DNA from: Gnetum montanum
Lineage: Eukaryota > Streptophyta > Gnetopsida > Gnetales > Gnetaceae
Direction: 5' to 3'
Length of the DNA: 64,000 bases
Assembly: GCA_015680685.1 (NCBI GenBank)
Contig: MNCI01004661.1
Span: forward strand, 1,523,441-1,587,440
Positions 36,655-49,651 of this stretch are shown here, one piece after another; positions within the stretch are counted from its first letter, which is position 1, and every line of letters begins with the position of its first letter. The notes beneath the pieces are model-generated. The model was not told the origin of the DNA, ran no database searches, and saw nothing but the letters and a program-made list of their open reading frames with translations. The translations under genes were made by a program, and so were the position numbers.

Positions 36655-39600
36655 ATGCAACCTGTAAATTACTCTGACTTTAAATGTGACATTCCTGAAT
36701 TGATGGGTGATAATTACAAGGTGTGGAAGGAGAGAATTCTCCTTCATTTAGGATGGATGGACACTGATTATCCGTAAGGATGAACCACTTGCGGTTAATG
36801 TAACCAGCCATCCAGATGATATTGGTCTTTATGATAAATGGGAGCGATCTAATTGTCTCTGCGTAATGTTCATAAAAACCAAGATCTCGGCTGGTATACG
36901 TGGATCATTGAAACAGTATAACAATATGCACACTTTGTTAAAAGCTATTGATGAACAATTTGAAACATCAGACAAAGCGTTGGCCAGCACTTTGATAATG
37001 AAGTTCTCATCCATGAAGCTCACTAGAATTGGTGGTGTGCGTGAGCACATCATGCACATGAGGGACATAGCGGCTCAACTAAAAACACTTGAGGTTGAGA
37101 TGTCTGAATCTTTCCTTGTGCACTACATCCTAAACACGCTCCCACCGTTGTATGGACCCTTTAAGATTTCTTACAACACACATAAGGACAAATGGTCAAT
37201 TAATGAATTGATGACCATGTGTGTGCAAGAAGAGGGTAGACTTGCCATGGAAGCGAAGGAAAGTGTGCATCTAGCCATGCAAGGAAAGAACACAAAACAA
37301 GTCAACACTAAAGGAAATGGAAAAATCCCTCCACAAGCTGATATCAAGAAGGAATCTAGATGCTTTTTCTGTAAAAAGAAAGGGCACATAAAGAAAGATT
37401 GCCTTAAACATCAGAGATGGCTTGAAAAGAAAGGTACTCAATCCTCATTTGTTTGTTTTGAATCTAATATGGTTGATGTTAGTCATAACACATGGTGGAT
37501 TGACTCCGGTTCTACAATCCATGTTACTAATTCCTTGCAGGGATTAGCAAACCTAAGGAAGCCAGTAGGAAGTGAGTCATGCATCTATTCGGGCAACAAG
37601 ATGCGCTCACATGTGGAAGCGATTGGCACATGCAAATTAGTTTTAAGTAGTGGTTTTGTTTTGGATTTGGAAAGGACATTTTACATTCCTTGTTTTTCAA
37701 GGAATTTAATTTCTGTATCAAGGCTTGTATCATTGGGATTTTCCTTTAACTTTTCAGATACTATGTTCAGTTTATCTTATAGATCTGAAATAGTTGGAAA
37801 TGGTACATTAACAGATGGTCTTTTTCAACTTAATTTACAAAACGACACTTCTTACACTTCTATGCATGTTCATGCTGGCATTAAGCGATGTGTTATGAAT
37901 GAGGAATCCTCTATGTTATGGCATCGTAGATTAGGCCATATCTCCATTGAGAGAATCAAGCGCTTGGTAACTGATGGAGTACTTAGTACTCTTGATTTTA
38001 CTGACTTTGACACTTGTGTAAACTGCATAAAGGGAAAGCAGACCAATGTGTCAAAGAAAGGTGCCAAGAGGAGTTCTGCCATATTAGAAATCATACATAC
38101 GGATATTTGTAGTCCAGATATGGATGCATATGATCAACGGTATTTCATTACCTTTATTGATGACTACTCACGATACATGTATCTCTACTTGCTTCATCAC
38201 AAAAATGAAGCTTTAGATGCCTTTAAGGTATTTAAGGCTGAAGTAGAGAAACAATGCGGTAAGCAAATAAAGATAGTGAGGTCTGATAGAGGTGGTGAAT
38301 ACTATGGTAGATACACTGATGATGGACAAGCACCTGGTCCCTTTGCTAAGTTTCTTCAAGAGCATGGGATTGTTGCCCAATACACTATGCCTGGTTCTCC
38401 GGACCAAAATGGTGTGGCAGAAAGAAGAAACCGAACATTATTGGACATGGTGCGGAGTATGCTTAGCAGCTCCAAGCTTCCTAAGTCTTTGTGGAATGAA
38501 GCCCTTAAGACGGCAGTGTATATATTAAACCGAGTTCCAACCAAGGCTGTCTCTAAGACACCATTTGAATTGTGGAAAGGTTGGAAACCGAGTTTGCGAC
38601 ATATACGCATTTGGGGATGCCCATCTGAGGTAAGAGTCTATAATCCACAAGAGAAGAAGCTAGACCCTAGGACCATAAGTGGGTATTTCGTTGGATATGC
38701 CGAACGGTCTAAGGGATACAGATTTTATTGTCCATCACATACTACTAGGTTTGTGGAATCAAGGAATGCTAAATTTCTTGAGAATGACTTGATTAGTGGG
38801 AGTCATCATTCCTGGAACGAAATTCCAGTGACTGATCATGCGGATGCTCAACCCTCTACTTCAAGTACTCAATTGATTATTGTACACAACACGCCTACAG
38901 AACAAATATGTGATGTACATCCACCAGTTGTTGAGGTTCCACAAACTGCTGATCAAGACATGGTAGATCCAGCTGAACAATAGATACCAGTTCCTGTTGA
39001 ATAGCCTGTTGATCATCTTGCCCCTCAGGAGCCTGATGAACCAACATTAAGACGATCTACTAGAATAAAGCGATCAGCGATTCCTAGTGACTATATAGTG
39101 TATCTACAGGAATTTGACTACAACATAGAAGCCGAAAATGATCTCGACACGTTTTCACAAGCCATGAGTTGTAAGGAATCCGACTTATGGTATGATGCAA
39201 TGAAAGATGAGATGAACTCTATGTCCACTAATGGAGTCTGGGATCTTGTCAAGTTGCCCAATGGTGTTAAAGCCATAGGATCCAAATGGGTCTTCAAGAC
39301 TAAAAGAGACTCCTTGGGCAACATTGAAAGATATAAGGCTAGACTTGTTGCCAAAGGGTTCACTCAGCAGGAGGGAATAGATTACATGGAGACCTTTTCT
39401 CCTGTATCTAAGAAGGACTCCCTTCGTGTGATCATGGCATTGGTAGCTCACTTTGATTTTGAACTACATCAAATGGATGTGAAAACAGCATTCCTTAATG
39501 GTGATCTAGAGGAAGAGGTTTATATGAAACAACCTGAAGGATTCTCCTCTAATGATGGTGAGCAATTGGTATGCAAGCTTAAGAAGTCTATATATGGCTT

Positions 39601-40710
39601 GAAACAGGCCTCCCGTCAGTGGTATTTGAAATTCCATGATGTCATCACTTCATTTGGCTTTGAAGAAAACATCATGGATCAATGCATATACCAGAAGGTC
39701 AGTGGGAGTAAAATCTGTTTTCTTGTCCTCTATGTGGATGATATCCTTCTTGCAACCAATGATCATGGATTTTTATATGCGGTGAAACAATTTCTCTCTA
39801 AGAATTTTGACATGCAGGATATGGGTGAGGCATCTTATGTCCTTGGCATTAAGATCCATAGGGATAGATCTAGATATATTCTGGGTCTATCGCAGGAAAC
39901 CTATATTAATAAAGTTCTAGAGAGGTTTCGGATGAAAGATTGTTCACCAAGTATTGCACCCATTGTAAAGGGTGACAGGTTCAATTTGAACCAGTGCCCT
40001 ATGAATGATTTAGAGAAAAGTCACATGAGCAACATTCCATATGCTTCAGCTGTTGGAAGCCTTATATATGCTCAAGTCTGCACACGACCTGACATTGCAT
40101 TTGCTGTGGGGATGTTGGACCGATATCAGAGTAATCCAGGTATCGGCCACTGGAAGGCTGCAAAGAAAGTCATGAGGTACCTTCAAGGTACAAAGGATTA
40201 CATGCTTATGTATCGACGAACTGACCATTTGGAGGTGATTGACTACTCCGATTCAGACTTTGCTGGCTGTGTTGATTCTAGGAAATTAACATCAGGTTAT
40301 GTTTTTATGCTAGCTGGAGGAGCCATCTCCTGGAGGAGTGGAAAGCAAACCTTGGTTGCTACTTCCACAATGGAGGCAAAGTTCGTTTCTTGTTTTGAGG
40401 CTACTTCACATGGTGTATGGTTAAGAGTTTCATATCAGGGCTTATAATTCTGGATTCAATATCTAGGCCATTATAGATATTTTGTGACAATTCAGCTGTT
40501 GTCTTTATGGCTAAGAATAATAAGAGTGGCAGTTGAAATAAACACGTTGACATAAAGTACTTAGCCATAAGGGATCGCATTAAAGAAAATAAAGTGGTCA
40601 TAGATCATATCAGCACTAAATTAATGCTAGCTGTTCCTTTGACCAAAGGAATGCCACCACGGTCATTCAAGGATCATGTCACTCGGATGGGACTTGGTTC
40701 CATGATGTAA
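36655..40710 (+). pseudogene. Copia gag-pol polyprotein, interrupted
   Basis: Gag starts at ATG 36655 and shifts frame near 36776; the main frame then runs to a TAG at 38981. Visible in order are a zinc knuckle CFFCKKKGHIKKDC near 37360, and a protease with WWIDSGSTIHVTN near 37495. The integrase has HRRLGH near 37920, HTDICSPD, VRSDRGGEY near 38278, and DQNGVAERRNRT near 38403. After two TAG codons (38981 and 39002) the same frame continues: RT with KSIYGLKQASRQWY and the catalytic YVDD at 39731-39742, and RNase H with DYSDSDFAGC and ATSTMEAKF. A frameshift near 40425 leads into the final RNase H segment, which ends at 40710. The few defects suggest a fairly recent death. Confidence 0.93.
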
Positions 40711-40997
40711 TATGTTGTACAACATTACAGTGTTAATGAAACTCTATTCAGTTGTGCGTTTTCTCATACAGTTGCGCATAAAGTCATTAGAGAACACACA
40801 CATAAGGTCGGACCGCGAATAAACATTGGGTTTGTTCATACAGTCAAAGTTACCATATAAAGGAATTAACTTTGAGAAATAATACATTGTAATACATGGA
40901 AGATACTACTCGCATTAAGAGGAACTATCGCCATGATTCATGTATTTATTTCTTGAAAGTTGGATATTAGAATAACTATGGAGACCAAGTGGGAGAT

Positions 40998-41542
40998 TGT
41001 AACAATGAATTAGTAGTTTATTATTTGCGAACTACACTTTCTGTTTCTACTGTCGGATAGTTTTAGAATTTTCCCTGGAGATGAAATAAGACTTCTAAAC
41101 TTGTTGTGAAGATCTATCTCAGTTAACAATGTGATAGCTTTGGATAGCAACATGACAGTTTTCATTGCAATCCATCCGTTCCAACCGATTCATTGTTATC
41201 TGGAAATGGTCTCATATTTTTCTAATAAATGGTAACTGATTCCTGGACCTTTTAACTTCTTGATGGGAGAACAAGGTGCTGGGAATCAATTGCAGTGTAG
41301 CAGTTCAGGTCCCTTTCACAGTCGTTTACAGTCTGCATACATCATCACTGTAGAGCGCCTGTGTGAAAGAAGATCCAGAACATTCAGGCATCAATGGCAT
41401 CAATGGCTGGAGGTTAGTTCGATCTGTTTTTTCAAATTGATTGTGCATTTTTGTTTCATGCACATTTGTGGATTAAGAGATCTATTTTTACATGCTTCCA
41501 CTTGGGCAATCCGGTTTTGATGCACTAGAAAGATTTCTAACA
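40998..41542 (+). repeat. Copia 3' LTR
   Basis: 545 bp, starting TGTAACAATG after the polypurine tract and ending TTTCTAACA. It lacks the 54-bp duplication of the 5' LTR; most other differences are transitions. Confidence 0.93.
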
Positions 41543-41547
41543 GTTTT

Positions 41548-42272
41548 TCCATTTGAAAGTTAGAATTTTTCCCCGAGTGCCCGTAGCAGGAGTCATTGAG
41601 TGTACAGATCTTTATTCAAGCATTGTTGTACCTGAGCACGACAATGTGTGTAGCAATAAAGATGAGCTTTTTGATAAGCCTTGTAGCACTTTGGATAAAT
41701 TAGCTATTTCAATTATGCATTCAATGCTTTTAATTATTTATTAAATGTTTTCCATTAGTTATTAAATATTTTCTAATTATTACATTAATGAAGTAATTAA
41801 GCCAGATAGATTACACACATAAGTACGATCACTTTGAGTGTAACACATATTCACTTGGTAATCCCAATAATGTTAGTACTTGGTATACCCATTGGCATAG
41901 TGCTTGGTTGCCCAGCAGTGGATACTTGGGTTTAGGACATGTACAGAAAGTAGGATTGGATGCTTATGTTAGGATTAGTTAAATGCTAGTTAAGTAGTTA
42001 ATTTAGTTTAATTAATCCAATTCCTTTTATCTACATTTGAGCACCAAACTATAAAACACAAAATGATAAAAATTATATGCCTTAGTTACACTTAACCATA
42101 CCAATGAACATCACAAGTGTAATTGGAAAGACAATGATTGACCTTAGGGCTAGATTCACTTCCTAAAGGACTAGTGCACCAGAAATAATAAAGTCCATAG
42201 GATTTGACTAGATCACTCATGAACGTTTTGTGATTTGTATAGTTGGGTGTAGGGGTACCTTGCCACTCATCA
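41548..42272 (+). repeat. Element B 5' LTR, second part
   Basis: Continues the LTR from CCATTTGAAAG to the terminal CTCATCA at 42266-42272. It aligns with 59764-60487. Confidence 0.9.
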
Positions 42273-42273
42273 T

Positions 42274-42291
42274 TGGCATCATTGCCAGGGA
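42274..42291 (+). promoter_or_regulatory. Element B primer binding site (tRNA-Asp type)
   Basis: TGGCATCATTGCCAGGGA lies one base after the LTR. It matches TGGCGCCGTTGCCGGGGA, the complement of the plant tRNA-Asp 3' end, at 14 of 18 positions, the differences being transitions. Confidence 0.8.
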
Positions 42292-44878
42292 CTTTGTTTG
42301 TGGAATGTGCACTATTTAGGTCTAAGTGAATACCATTAATATCGTTATATGAACCTAAAGGTCAATATCATTTCCACTATACATAGAATTATAAAAGCAC
42401 ATTGATAATTTTATTTTATTTTGTTTTGCAAAATATCTTCTTCTTCTCACAAGAATGAAGATACCATACCACCGATCTCATAAGAATGCAAGGTGGTATA
42501 CACTCATCTAGATGAGTTTGTGTTAAACTTCACCTCCATCATATATTAGGATGAACAACTACGATGGTGTGATATGGAGGGAAACATCATTTTTCCCCTT
42601 GATTGATCTGTGCCCAGAATGCTATTCAAAATCCTTAAGAAGTTGGACATAGTTGATCTTCATGAAGAGTATGTTGTGGATGGATATGACACTTGAAACT
42701 ACTAGCCCTCTAAAACACAATGCAAACGAGATCAATATCAAGAGAAATTCCATGAAGCTACAAATGGAAAACATTATACCAATCCCTTGTTCCTACTAAA
42801 TCAAGATGACATTAAGGATCCTCCTACTGAAGGTTCTCAACATGAAAATTCTCCACCCCCTTATACTGGTGACGAGGGTGTGAACCTAAACTTGTGATCC
42901 ACTATTCATAAATTGGGTTCAGGAAAAAGTGACTATCAAGGTAGGGACTCGAGCAAGCATCACAATAGTAAGGGATCTAAGGATGGTAATCGTAATAAGT
43001 GTAAGAGTGGTGGTGGACACTACAGTGGCTATCCACCTTCCTCTTCATCCCCTCCATTTGATTCTAAACATTACTCTTCATTTGATGGTTATCATGGAAG
43101 CCACCATTGAAATAATCGTGATGAAGGTGATCAATGAGATAACAATGACCGTGAAGGCCACCAAAACTGAAGGGGTGGATGAAACTATCATTGACATCAT
43201 TGATGTAGTGATGATGATGAACCTCTATTAGCAACTTGAAATATGCTCAACATTGCAAAGGTAATAAAAATTCCAACCAGGCCTATGAAAGATAGTTAGA
43301 TTAAGCACTTAGACATGAACAATATCGTAAGATTTGAGGACGGATACAAATTTGATCTACAAATGCATCTACAAGATTTTTATTATGCTTGTGCCTTACA
43401 GAACATAGAGAAGGAATGGAAAAAACTCAAACTATTTCCAAGACACTCATCAAGGAAGTTGAAAGTTGGTACTGGTCTTTGGAGCTAGAATCTATTTGTA
43501 GATGGAGTACCATGTTAGAGTTGTTCAATGAAAAATACCAGATGTACTCCAGGGTGTTTAATCTAAGGAGGCAAATCTAAGGCTAGAAACAGGAAACACA
43601 TAAACCCTTGAATGTTGCCATGGGTAGATACTATTTACTTTTACATCAATGCCCTAGCCATGGTTATTCTTAGAGGGAATAACTTCACCACATCATAGAT
43701 TGGCTTAGAGTAGAAACTAGAAGAACTCTTGGGATGTATGCCCAAGGGAGATTGTTTGAACTAAGAGCTCATCAAATCTAAAGGCTAATTGAGTAGGTAG
43801 GAAAAGAAGAAGAGGAGCTAAAAAAAAGGGAAAGTGCTGAAGAGTATAATAGGGATCCTTCCATTAGAAAATGAAAGGTTCAATTTTGTGATGAGGAGGA
43901 ATCATCACTTGATGAAGTGGTAAACAGAAAGATCTTGCCCATCCAAAAATCTGTTTCTAATATTTTGACCAAGGTTGATAAATTATGGGACTCTTTGGAT
44001 AAAAAATTTCAAACCTCTTTAAGGATTGCTAAAAAATACAAAGAGAAACATAGTGATCATAATTGCATGAGGCAAAAGAAGCTGAATGTGCCTACCAAAG
44101 AGGTAAGGGCAAAGTTGCTATAGTAGAGGAAGTTATGGAGTTTGATTTTGATAATGAAATTGAATGTGAAATCTATCAATATGAACATCCAAAGGGATGT
44201 TGTCCTTTGGTGTTACATTTACAAAAGTTTGAAGTGTACACATTGAATCCTTGCCTAGCATGTAGGCAAGCTCCAAGATGATTGCCTTATCCTCAAGGTA
44301 ATTCAAGGTAGTTCCACCAACAACAACAAGCTTACTACCCAAGTAGAACTCCTCCAGAACCGTATGAATAATACCAATAGTGGTACTAACCACAATCATG
44401 AGGAATGCCATCACCAAGGCAACAGTACCCTTATAGGCAACTAGATCCATATGGGTACTATATTTAGTAGCTTGTCTTCCCTAGAAGTTTTGCAAGTCAT
44501 ACATCATTTCAGCATCACCATTACCCTTTGGAATACCACCAAACACATTCACCATCTACTTGAGGGGAAAACGCATATCCATATTTATATCATCCTCCAC
44601 ATCCCTTTATACATTCACCTCCATCTTCAACCTAGTTACTTCTTGCTCCATCCATGCAGGGTGAGATTCCTTCATAGCTACGACAACAAAATGCTATGAG
44701 GGTTGTACACTCACAACCAATTTTTCTATGAAGTGGTTCAGATAATCGATTAAGGAAAAGACCTTTCTTCTAACCTAGCAATCCTCTCTAGCCCTCACAA
44801 CCTAGTTCAACTGATCACCCTACATCTCCAACATCCTCATCTTCTGCATCCAATACCTTTGAGTGCTCTTCAAACCAA
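42292..44878 (+). pseudogene. Element B gag region, decayed
   Basis: Broken frames with gag-like character. One at 43389-43580 contains VESWYWSLELESICRWSTMLE, resembling the W-Y-W and W-x-x-L core of plant Gypsy gag. Hydrophilic Ser/Gly/His-rich stretches lie near 42913-43110. No zinc knuckle is intact. The region lies between the primer site and the protease, as expected. Confidence 0.55.
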
Positions 44879-45958
44879 GTGCCACCTAGGATCCATACTA
44901 TAATGCTAACTCATGCTTTTTCTGATTGGATCAAGGTTGAAAATATTTCTATGAAAGTATTTGATTTGGGAAGTCCACTCATTTACCTACAAGTCACTAA
45001 ACATGAGCCATGCAAGCCTCTTCTTGACTTTGGTTTTGGAGTTAATCTCATCTCTCATGATATGTACAATGCCTGAAACCTACCACCTCTTAAAAAGAGA
45101 AACATTTGTCTAGAATTAGTAGATTAGTTAATTACTGTCCCTCTAGGATTAGTAGAGGACATTGTGACCATAGTTTGTGGGTGGTCCTATCCTACTAATT
45201 TTCTAGTGATCAAGGTGGACAATTGCAAAAATGACTTCCCCATCATTATGGGAAGAGCTTGGTTAAGCACAATCGATGCATGTATGGGTATAAGGGACCT
45301 ACCTTTAGAAACATCCAAGGAAAATGAACTAGGAAAAATTGAGAAGAAGCATATTCCATGCATTGCATACAACAATAATGGGTGCAATTGTGTGCAAAAT
45401 ATTTGGTCTATTAAAAATACATACATTAAGGCATGCAATTAATATGCGCAAGAGATTAATATACAAAGATTTCTATATGCAACAATCACAACACAGGAGG
45501 GAACCTAGTGGTTGATTGTTGACTCAGATAGCAACATAATATGCATGGAGCCAACTGAGAGCCTCCCTTGTGTATATGTTAAAGGCATGAACAAAATTGA
45601 ACAAGTTTATTTCCAACTCTCTAACAAAGATGATGATACCTATTGGGGAGAGTTTGAAATCCTAGATCACTTCAAGTAGGAGCCTTTAGAGCTAAAAATT
45701 TTACTAGCTAGAATGGAGTTTGCATTTTTAAAGAATGGTAAATTGGTCATAATTAATGCCAAACTTGCTCTTGAACAAAAAGAAAAGTTGTGGAAGGTGG
45801 TGAACAAATGGTCAATAGTCTTTGCTTGGTTAGATCTAGAGCTAATAGGAATCAATCCAGTGATATGCTAGCATTGCATTTACATTGACCTAGCCATGAA
45901 GCCTAGAAGGTAGACATAGAGGTGGCTAAACCCCAAATTGAAGCAAATAGTTAAAGAG
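44879..45958 (+). pseudogene. Element B protease and start of RT, decayed
   Basis: The protease-like part shows LLDFGFGVNLISHDMYNA near 45020 (active-site aspartate in L-L-D-F-G) and DFPIIMGRAWLSTIDACMG near 45240, a block typical of Gypsy proteases. The N-terminal RT flank ends in NPKLKQIVKE at 45958, where element D is inserted. RT resumes at 49463. Confidence 0.75.
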
Positions 45959-46045
45959 TGTTGGCACATTTTGGCCATTTCATGGAACAGATTAGAACAC
46001 AAAATTGAGAATTGCAGTTGGAGCAGCAATATGACTTGAACATCT

Positions 46046-46284
46046 NNNNNNNNNNNNNNNNNNNNNNNNNNNNNNNNNNNNNNNNNNNNNNNNNNNNNNN
46101 NNNNNNNNNNNNNNNNNNNNNNNNNNNNNNNNNNNNNNNNNNNNNNNNNNNNNNNNNNNNNNNNNNNNNNNNNNNNNNNNNNNNNNNNNNNNNNNNNNNN
46201 NNNNNNNNNNNNNNNNNNNNNNNNNNNNNNNNNNNNNNNNNNNNNNNNNNNNNNNNNNNNNNNNNNNNNNNNNNNNNNNNNNNN
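46046..46284. other. Assembly gap
   Basis: 239 unknown bases at the left edge of the tandem repeat in element D; the array may be longer than shown. Confidence 0.99.
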
Positions 46285-46995
46285 TGGCCCTAATTTGCTG
46301 AAGATCGTGGCCCTAATTTGCAGAAAATCGTGGCCCTAATTTGCTGAAAATCGCAGCCCAAATTTGCAGAAAAACGTGGCCCAAATTTGCAGAAAATCGC
46401 AGCCTAAATTTGCAGAAAAACATGGCCCTAATTTGCTGAAAATCGCAGCCCAAATTTGCAGAAAAACGTGGCCCTAATTTGCTGAAAATTGCAGCCCAAA
46501 TTTGCAGAAAAACGTGGCCCTAATTTGCTGAAAATCGTGGCCGAAATTTGCAGAAAATCGCGGNGCCATGAAATCAAACGGTGCCACTAAGACATGAAAC
46601 TCTGCCAACCAGCGATGCATACCAACAACACGAATTATTTTGCAAATGAATTGTGGCCCTAATTTGCAGAAAAATTCGGCCCTAATTTGCTGAAAAACGT
46701 GGCCCTAATTTGCAGAAAAACGTGGCCCTAATTTGCTGAAGATCGTGGCCCTAATTTGCAGAAAATCGTGGCCCTAATTTGCTGAAAATCGCAGCCCAAA
46801 TTTGCAGAAAAACGTGGCCCAAATTTGCAGAAAATCGCAGCCTAAATTTGCAGAAAAACATGGCCCTAATTTGCTGAAAATCGCAGCCCAAATTTGCAGA
46901 AAAACGTGGCTCTAATTTGCTGAAAATCGTGGCCCTAATTTGCAGAAAAATCATGGCCCTAATTTGTAGAAAATCGTGGCCGAAATTGCAGAAAA
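46285..46995. repeat. 23-bp tandem repeat in element D
   Basis: The unit is near GTGGCCCTAATTTGCTGAAAATC. Variants alternate between CTAATTTGCTG and CAAATTTGCAG, so a 46-bp higher unit is visible. A 90-bp spacer with one unknown base (46564-46655) splits it. The block starting at 46285 and the block near 46725 are almost identical over more than 200 bp, which is either a recent duplication or an assembly artefact at the single N. Confidence 0.9.
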
Positions 46996-47812
46996 TCGCA
47001 GCCCTATTTTGCTCCAGAAATTGCAGAAATCGCAGCCCTGTTTACTGATTTTGTTAACAATTTGTTTGGGCGTTCTTGGCAAATTTGTGTTTTTTTTTTG
47101 TTGTTCCATCATAAGGGCTTCCGGTAGAGACGATTCAGAAAATGGCAAAGGCCGGAAAACAAATCGCAGACGCAGAAGACCAGCGCGAATTCCTGCGGGC
47201 ACAACAGAAAAAGAAGGTTAGGGCTGCACGTTGGTGGAGAGCAGCGGCAGAAAGAAGCAGAACAGCGGCTGCAAGCGGCAGGAGCAGCAACGACGGACAG
47301 TGACTCCAAAACCAGAGATCGCGGCCGCGGTGGTCAGAAGAGGGGGCCTCCGAAATACCACTAAGAACAAAGAATACGACAAGTGTGGTGACAATTACAG
47401 GCAGCACCATGGCTGAGTTTGCACGCGGCAAGGGCAGAAAAACGAGGTCTGGTAGGATAAATTTGGGATGGCGCTAATTGGTGTTAATATTGATTTTTTT
47501 TTAAAAAAACTTTACCAGGACAAGGGTACGGTTCATCATCAAGGACCCCCCATTGATATATGCCTAATGTTAGCATTTGAACACAGCTTTAAAATGTTAC
47601 CAATTAAAAAGGGGCTCTACTGGAAAAATGTTTATGTGTTTTTGAAGGTTAGATTACATAATTTTATAATACCATCAAACCGCCACCTCCTATATTGCCA
47701 AGAAAAGGCGAAATAAAAAGGATATATGTGTATGGGATAAGTTGCAACTATAGCTTGTATTTCTATGCAACTTAGTGATTGTATTTTAATTTTCTATGAT
47801 AACCACCACCAA

Positions 47813-48263
47813 GGACACTTGTCAATATTAGCCTTTTTATCTCTTTTGTGGTTGAAACCACCCAAAATTGTTGTAACTTACCTAACTTGTTGGGCAAGTA
47901 ACCTCCTAACTTGTTGGGCAAGAAATTTTCTAATTGGTGAGTCAAGTTACTTGAGAGAAAAGTTAGGTGAGATATTTTTGAGATATTTTTGAAATTGTAA
48001 CTACAAGCGCCACTTGTCAATTAAAAAGGCCACTTGTTAACTGCATGGGACACGTGTCAACTGCAACTTGTTTCTCTCCATGGTGACCACTTGGCAACTG
48101 AGTGAAGACACTTGGCAACTACATGAAGACACTGGGCAACTACATGAACACACTTGGCCATGGAATAGGATACTTGTCCATTGTAGCTTTTTTGTCTCCA
48201 TGGTGGTTAAAACCACCCAAGATATTTTGTAACTTACCTAACCACCTTTGAGCCCTATAAAAA
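47813..48263 (+). promoter_or_regulatory. Element D promoter region with direct repeats and TATA box
   Basis: A 75-bp block with GAAACCACCCAA and TTGTAACTTACCTAA occurs at 47813-47886 and again at 48169-48240. Between them are four units of about 22 bp around ACTTGGCAACTACATGAAGA (48095-48165). The TATA box is at 48256-48263. Repeats just upstream of a TATA box suggest enhancer modules; this is inference. Confidence 0.55.
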
Positions 48264-49462
48264 GGCTTCAGGGGTCAAGAGGTAAAAAGATGATACATCA
48301 AGGGAGCATCATCATCACACTTGGAAGATTTGTAAGATGGTTTGCAAGATGGCTTGCTAGAATAAAGATTTCAGCCTCTTTGTCATGGTCCTGTGAGTTA
48401 TGCATTTCATTTTTTGTTTTGTTTTAATTGCTTAGCTAGTGGTTTAGGTAGTATCATTCTTGGCAAGTAATTTTGGGATTTTTAGATTGCTCTTATTGTT
48501 CTTGTTGCCCAATAGAAATTTCTATTAAAATTTTGCCATAGAAGCGCTAGTGAATGAAAGCCTTAAGAGCATTTTAGTAGTGAATTTCATTATTGTGCAA
48601 CGTTTGGGAACTGCTATTGGGTTGTTGGAAGAGAGCCTCTGTTTGTAGTCATGCCGTGGAACAATTTGGTAGTCGAGAGGGTTCAGAAAATCTTTGGTAT
48701 TTTGATGGGACCAGAATAGCTTCTTTTTATCTTTAGAGTGATTTTCCATGTTATTTCAATCAGAAATTGTCAAGTCTTTTAAAGGTTTTGTTTGAATGCA
48801 ATCGTTGACATCTATTGTCTAGTCAAAGTGGAGTCTCGTACGTGGTAGTGTACGCAGCGATTTTTGGTAGCACAGTAGGATTGTCTTGAAGATATTGCTT
48901 GGTTGAGCCTTGGAGGTTTGAACAATTCGTAGATATTGAATTTGGAATAGCTTTATTGCGAAGTGTTTACTCGTGTCATTTTACCTTGTTTAAATATTTG
49001 AGGTCCACACAAATCTGCTTTCTTTTCTTTTCTGTCTATTTCCTTTGAATCTTGCTCTATTTCTAGTTTTCTTGTGGAATTATATCTCTCTCTGGGGAAA
49101 ATTAGGAGTAGATTTGCGGAGTTGTGCTCAAATGTTTTTGCAAAATTTTACTTGTTACAAGCAGGTATTATAGGGACCGCGTAGACTAGGTAGTTTGAAC
49201 AAAATAGGAAACTATAAATAACTCACAGTACTGGACAAAGTTGGCTGAATCTCTTTAAAGTAAAGTCATTTGTATTTCACACACACGCAATCGTTACATT
49301 GCACACAACCGCACGCCGCAACAGCACACACACATACTCACATTAACTACTGAGTTATTTGGAGGTATCTGGGCCTTGGTGTAGCCAGAGACCAGCAGGC
49401 ACCTAAATCCTGTTCGAGGACACTCGTTGGCGGTCGCGTCCCAAACGGTCGCCAACAAAGAG

Positions 49463-49651
49463 GAAATTGAGCAACTCTTCAAGGTGGGCTTCATCTATCC
49501 AATTGTAGATAGTGAGTGTGTTAGCCCACTTGTAATTGTACTAAAGAAGGATGGAAAATGGTGGGTTTGCATCAACTTCAGGCTATTGAATATGGCAACA
49601 TTTAAAGATCACTTTCCTTTTCCATTTGTGGATCAAGTGTTAGACACCATA
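49463..49651 (+). pseudogene. Element B RT, middle fragment
   Basis: EEIEQLFKVGFIYPI, then VSPLVIVLKKDGKWWVCINF and PFPFVDQVLDTI: the fingers and palm start of a Gypsy RT. The fragment is bounded by element D on the left and element C on the right; the frame continues at 56105 with YYIFFDGYSGYNQIQ. Confidence 0.88.

Larger units (their letters stand above)
34381..41547 (+). mobile_element. Ty1/Copia retrotransposon (body 34386-41542, TSD GTTTT)
   Basis: TGTAACAATG to TTTCTAACA with the 5-bp duplication GTTTT at 34381-34385 and 41543-41547. The filled-in site matches the intact sequence at 59760 in the 3' LTR of element B. It has two LTRs, a primer site, a long leader, a gag-pol frame in Copia order (integrase before RT) and a polypurine tract AGTGGGAGAT before the 3' LTR. 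By eye the LTRs differ at about 5 percent of positions. Two in-frame stops and two frameshifts interrupt the coding region. Confidence 0.95.
45954..49462 (+). mobile_element. Element D: 3.5-kb solo LTR (body 45959-49457, TSD AAGAG)
   Basis: Starts TGTTGGC and ends GCCAACA, a perfect 7-bp inverted pair, flanked by AAGAG at 45954-45958 and 49458-49462. It sits within the element B RT, and removing it joins the RT frame (VKE to EEIEQLF). One TATA box (TATAAAAA, 48256-48263) lies about two thirds along, as expected for U3 then R/U5. No primer site, polypurine tract or second LTR is seen, so a solo LTR is the simplest reading. The assembly gap leaves some doubt. U3 holds a tandem repeat, a GC-rich patch (about 47130-47350) and short promoter-proximal repeats. 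Confidence 0.75.

Noticed and set aside
46751-46954. 67-codon minus-strand frame with periodic FSANLG-like text
   Set aside because: It is the tandem repeat read in an open frame.
46285-46995. Regular short repeats that could suggest a CRISPR array
   Set aside because: Units are directly adjacent without unique spacers, in plant DNA and inside an LTR. It is a tandem repeat.
46285-49457. Complete LTR element in place of a solo LTR
   Set aside because: No primer site, polypurine tract, coding domain or repeated terminal sequence was found, although the gap leaves a small chance.
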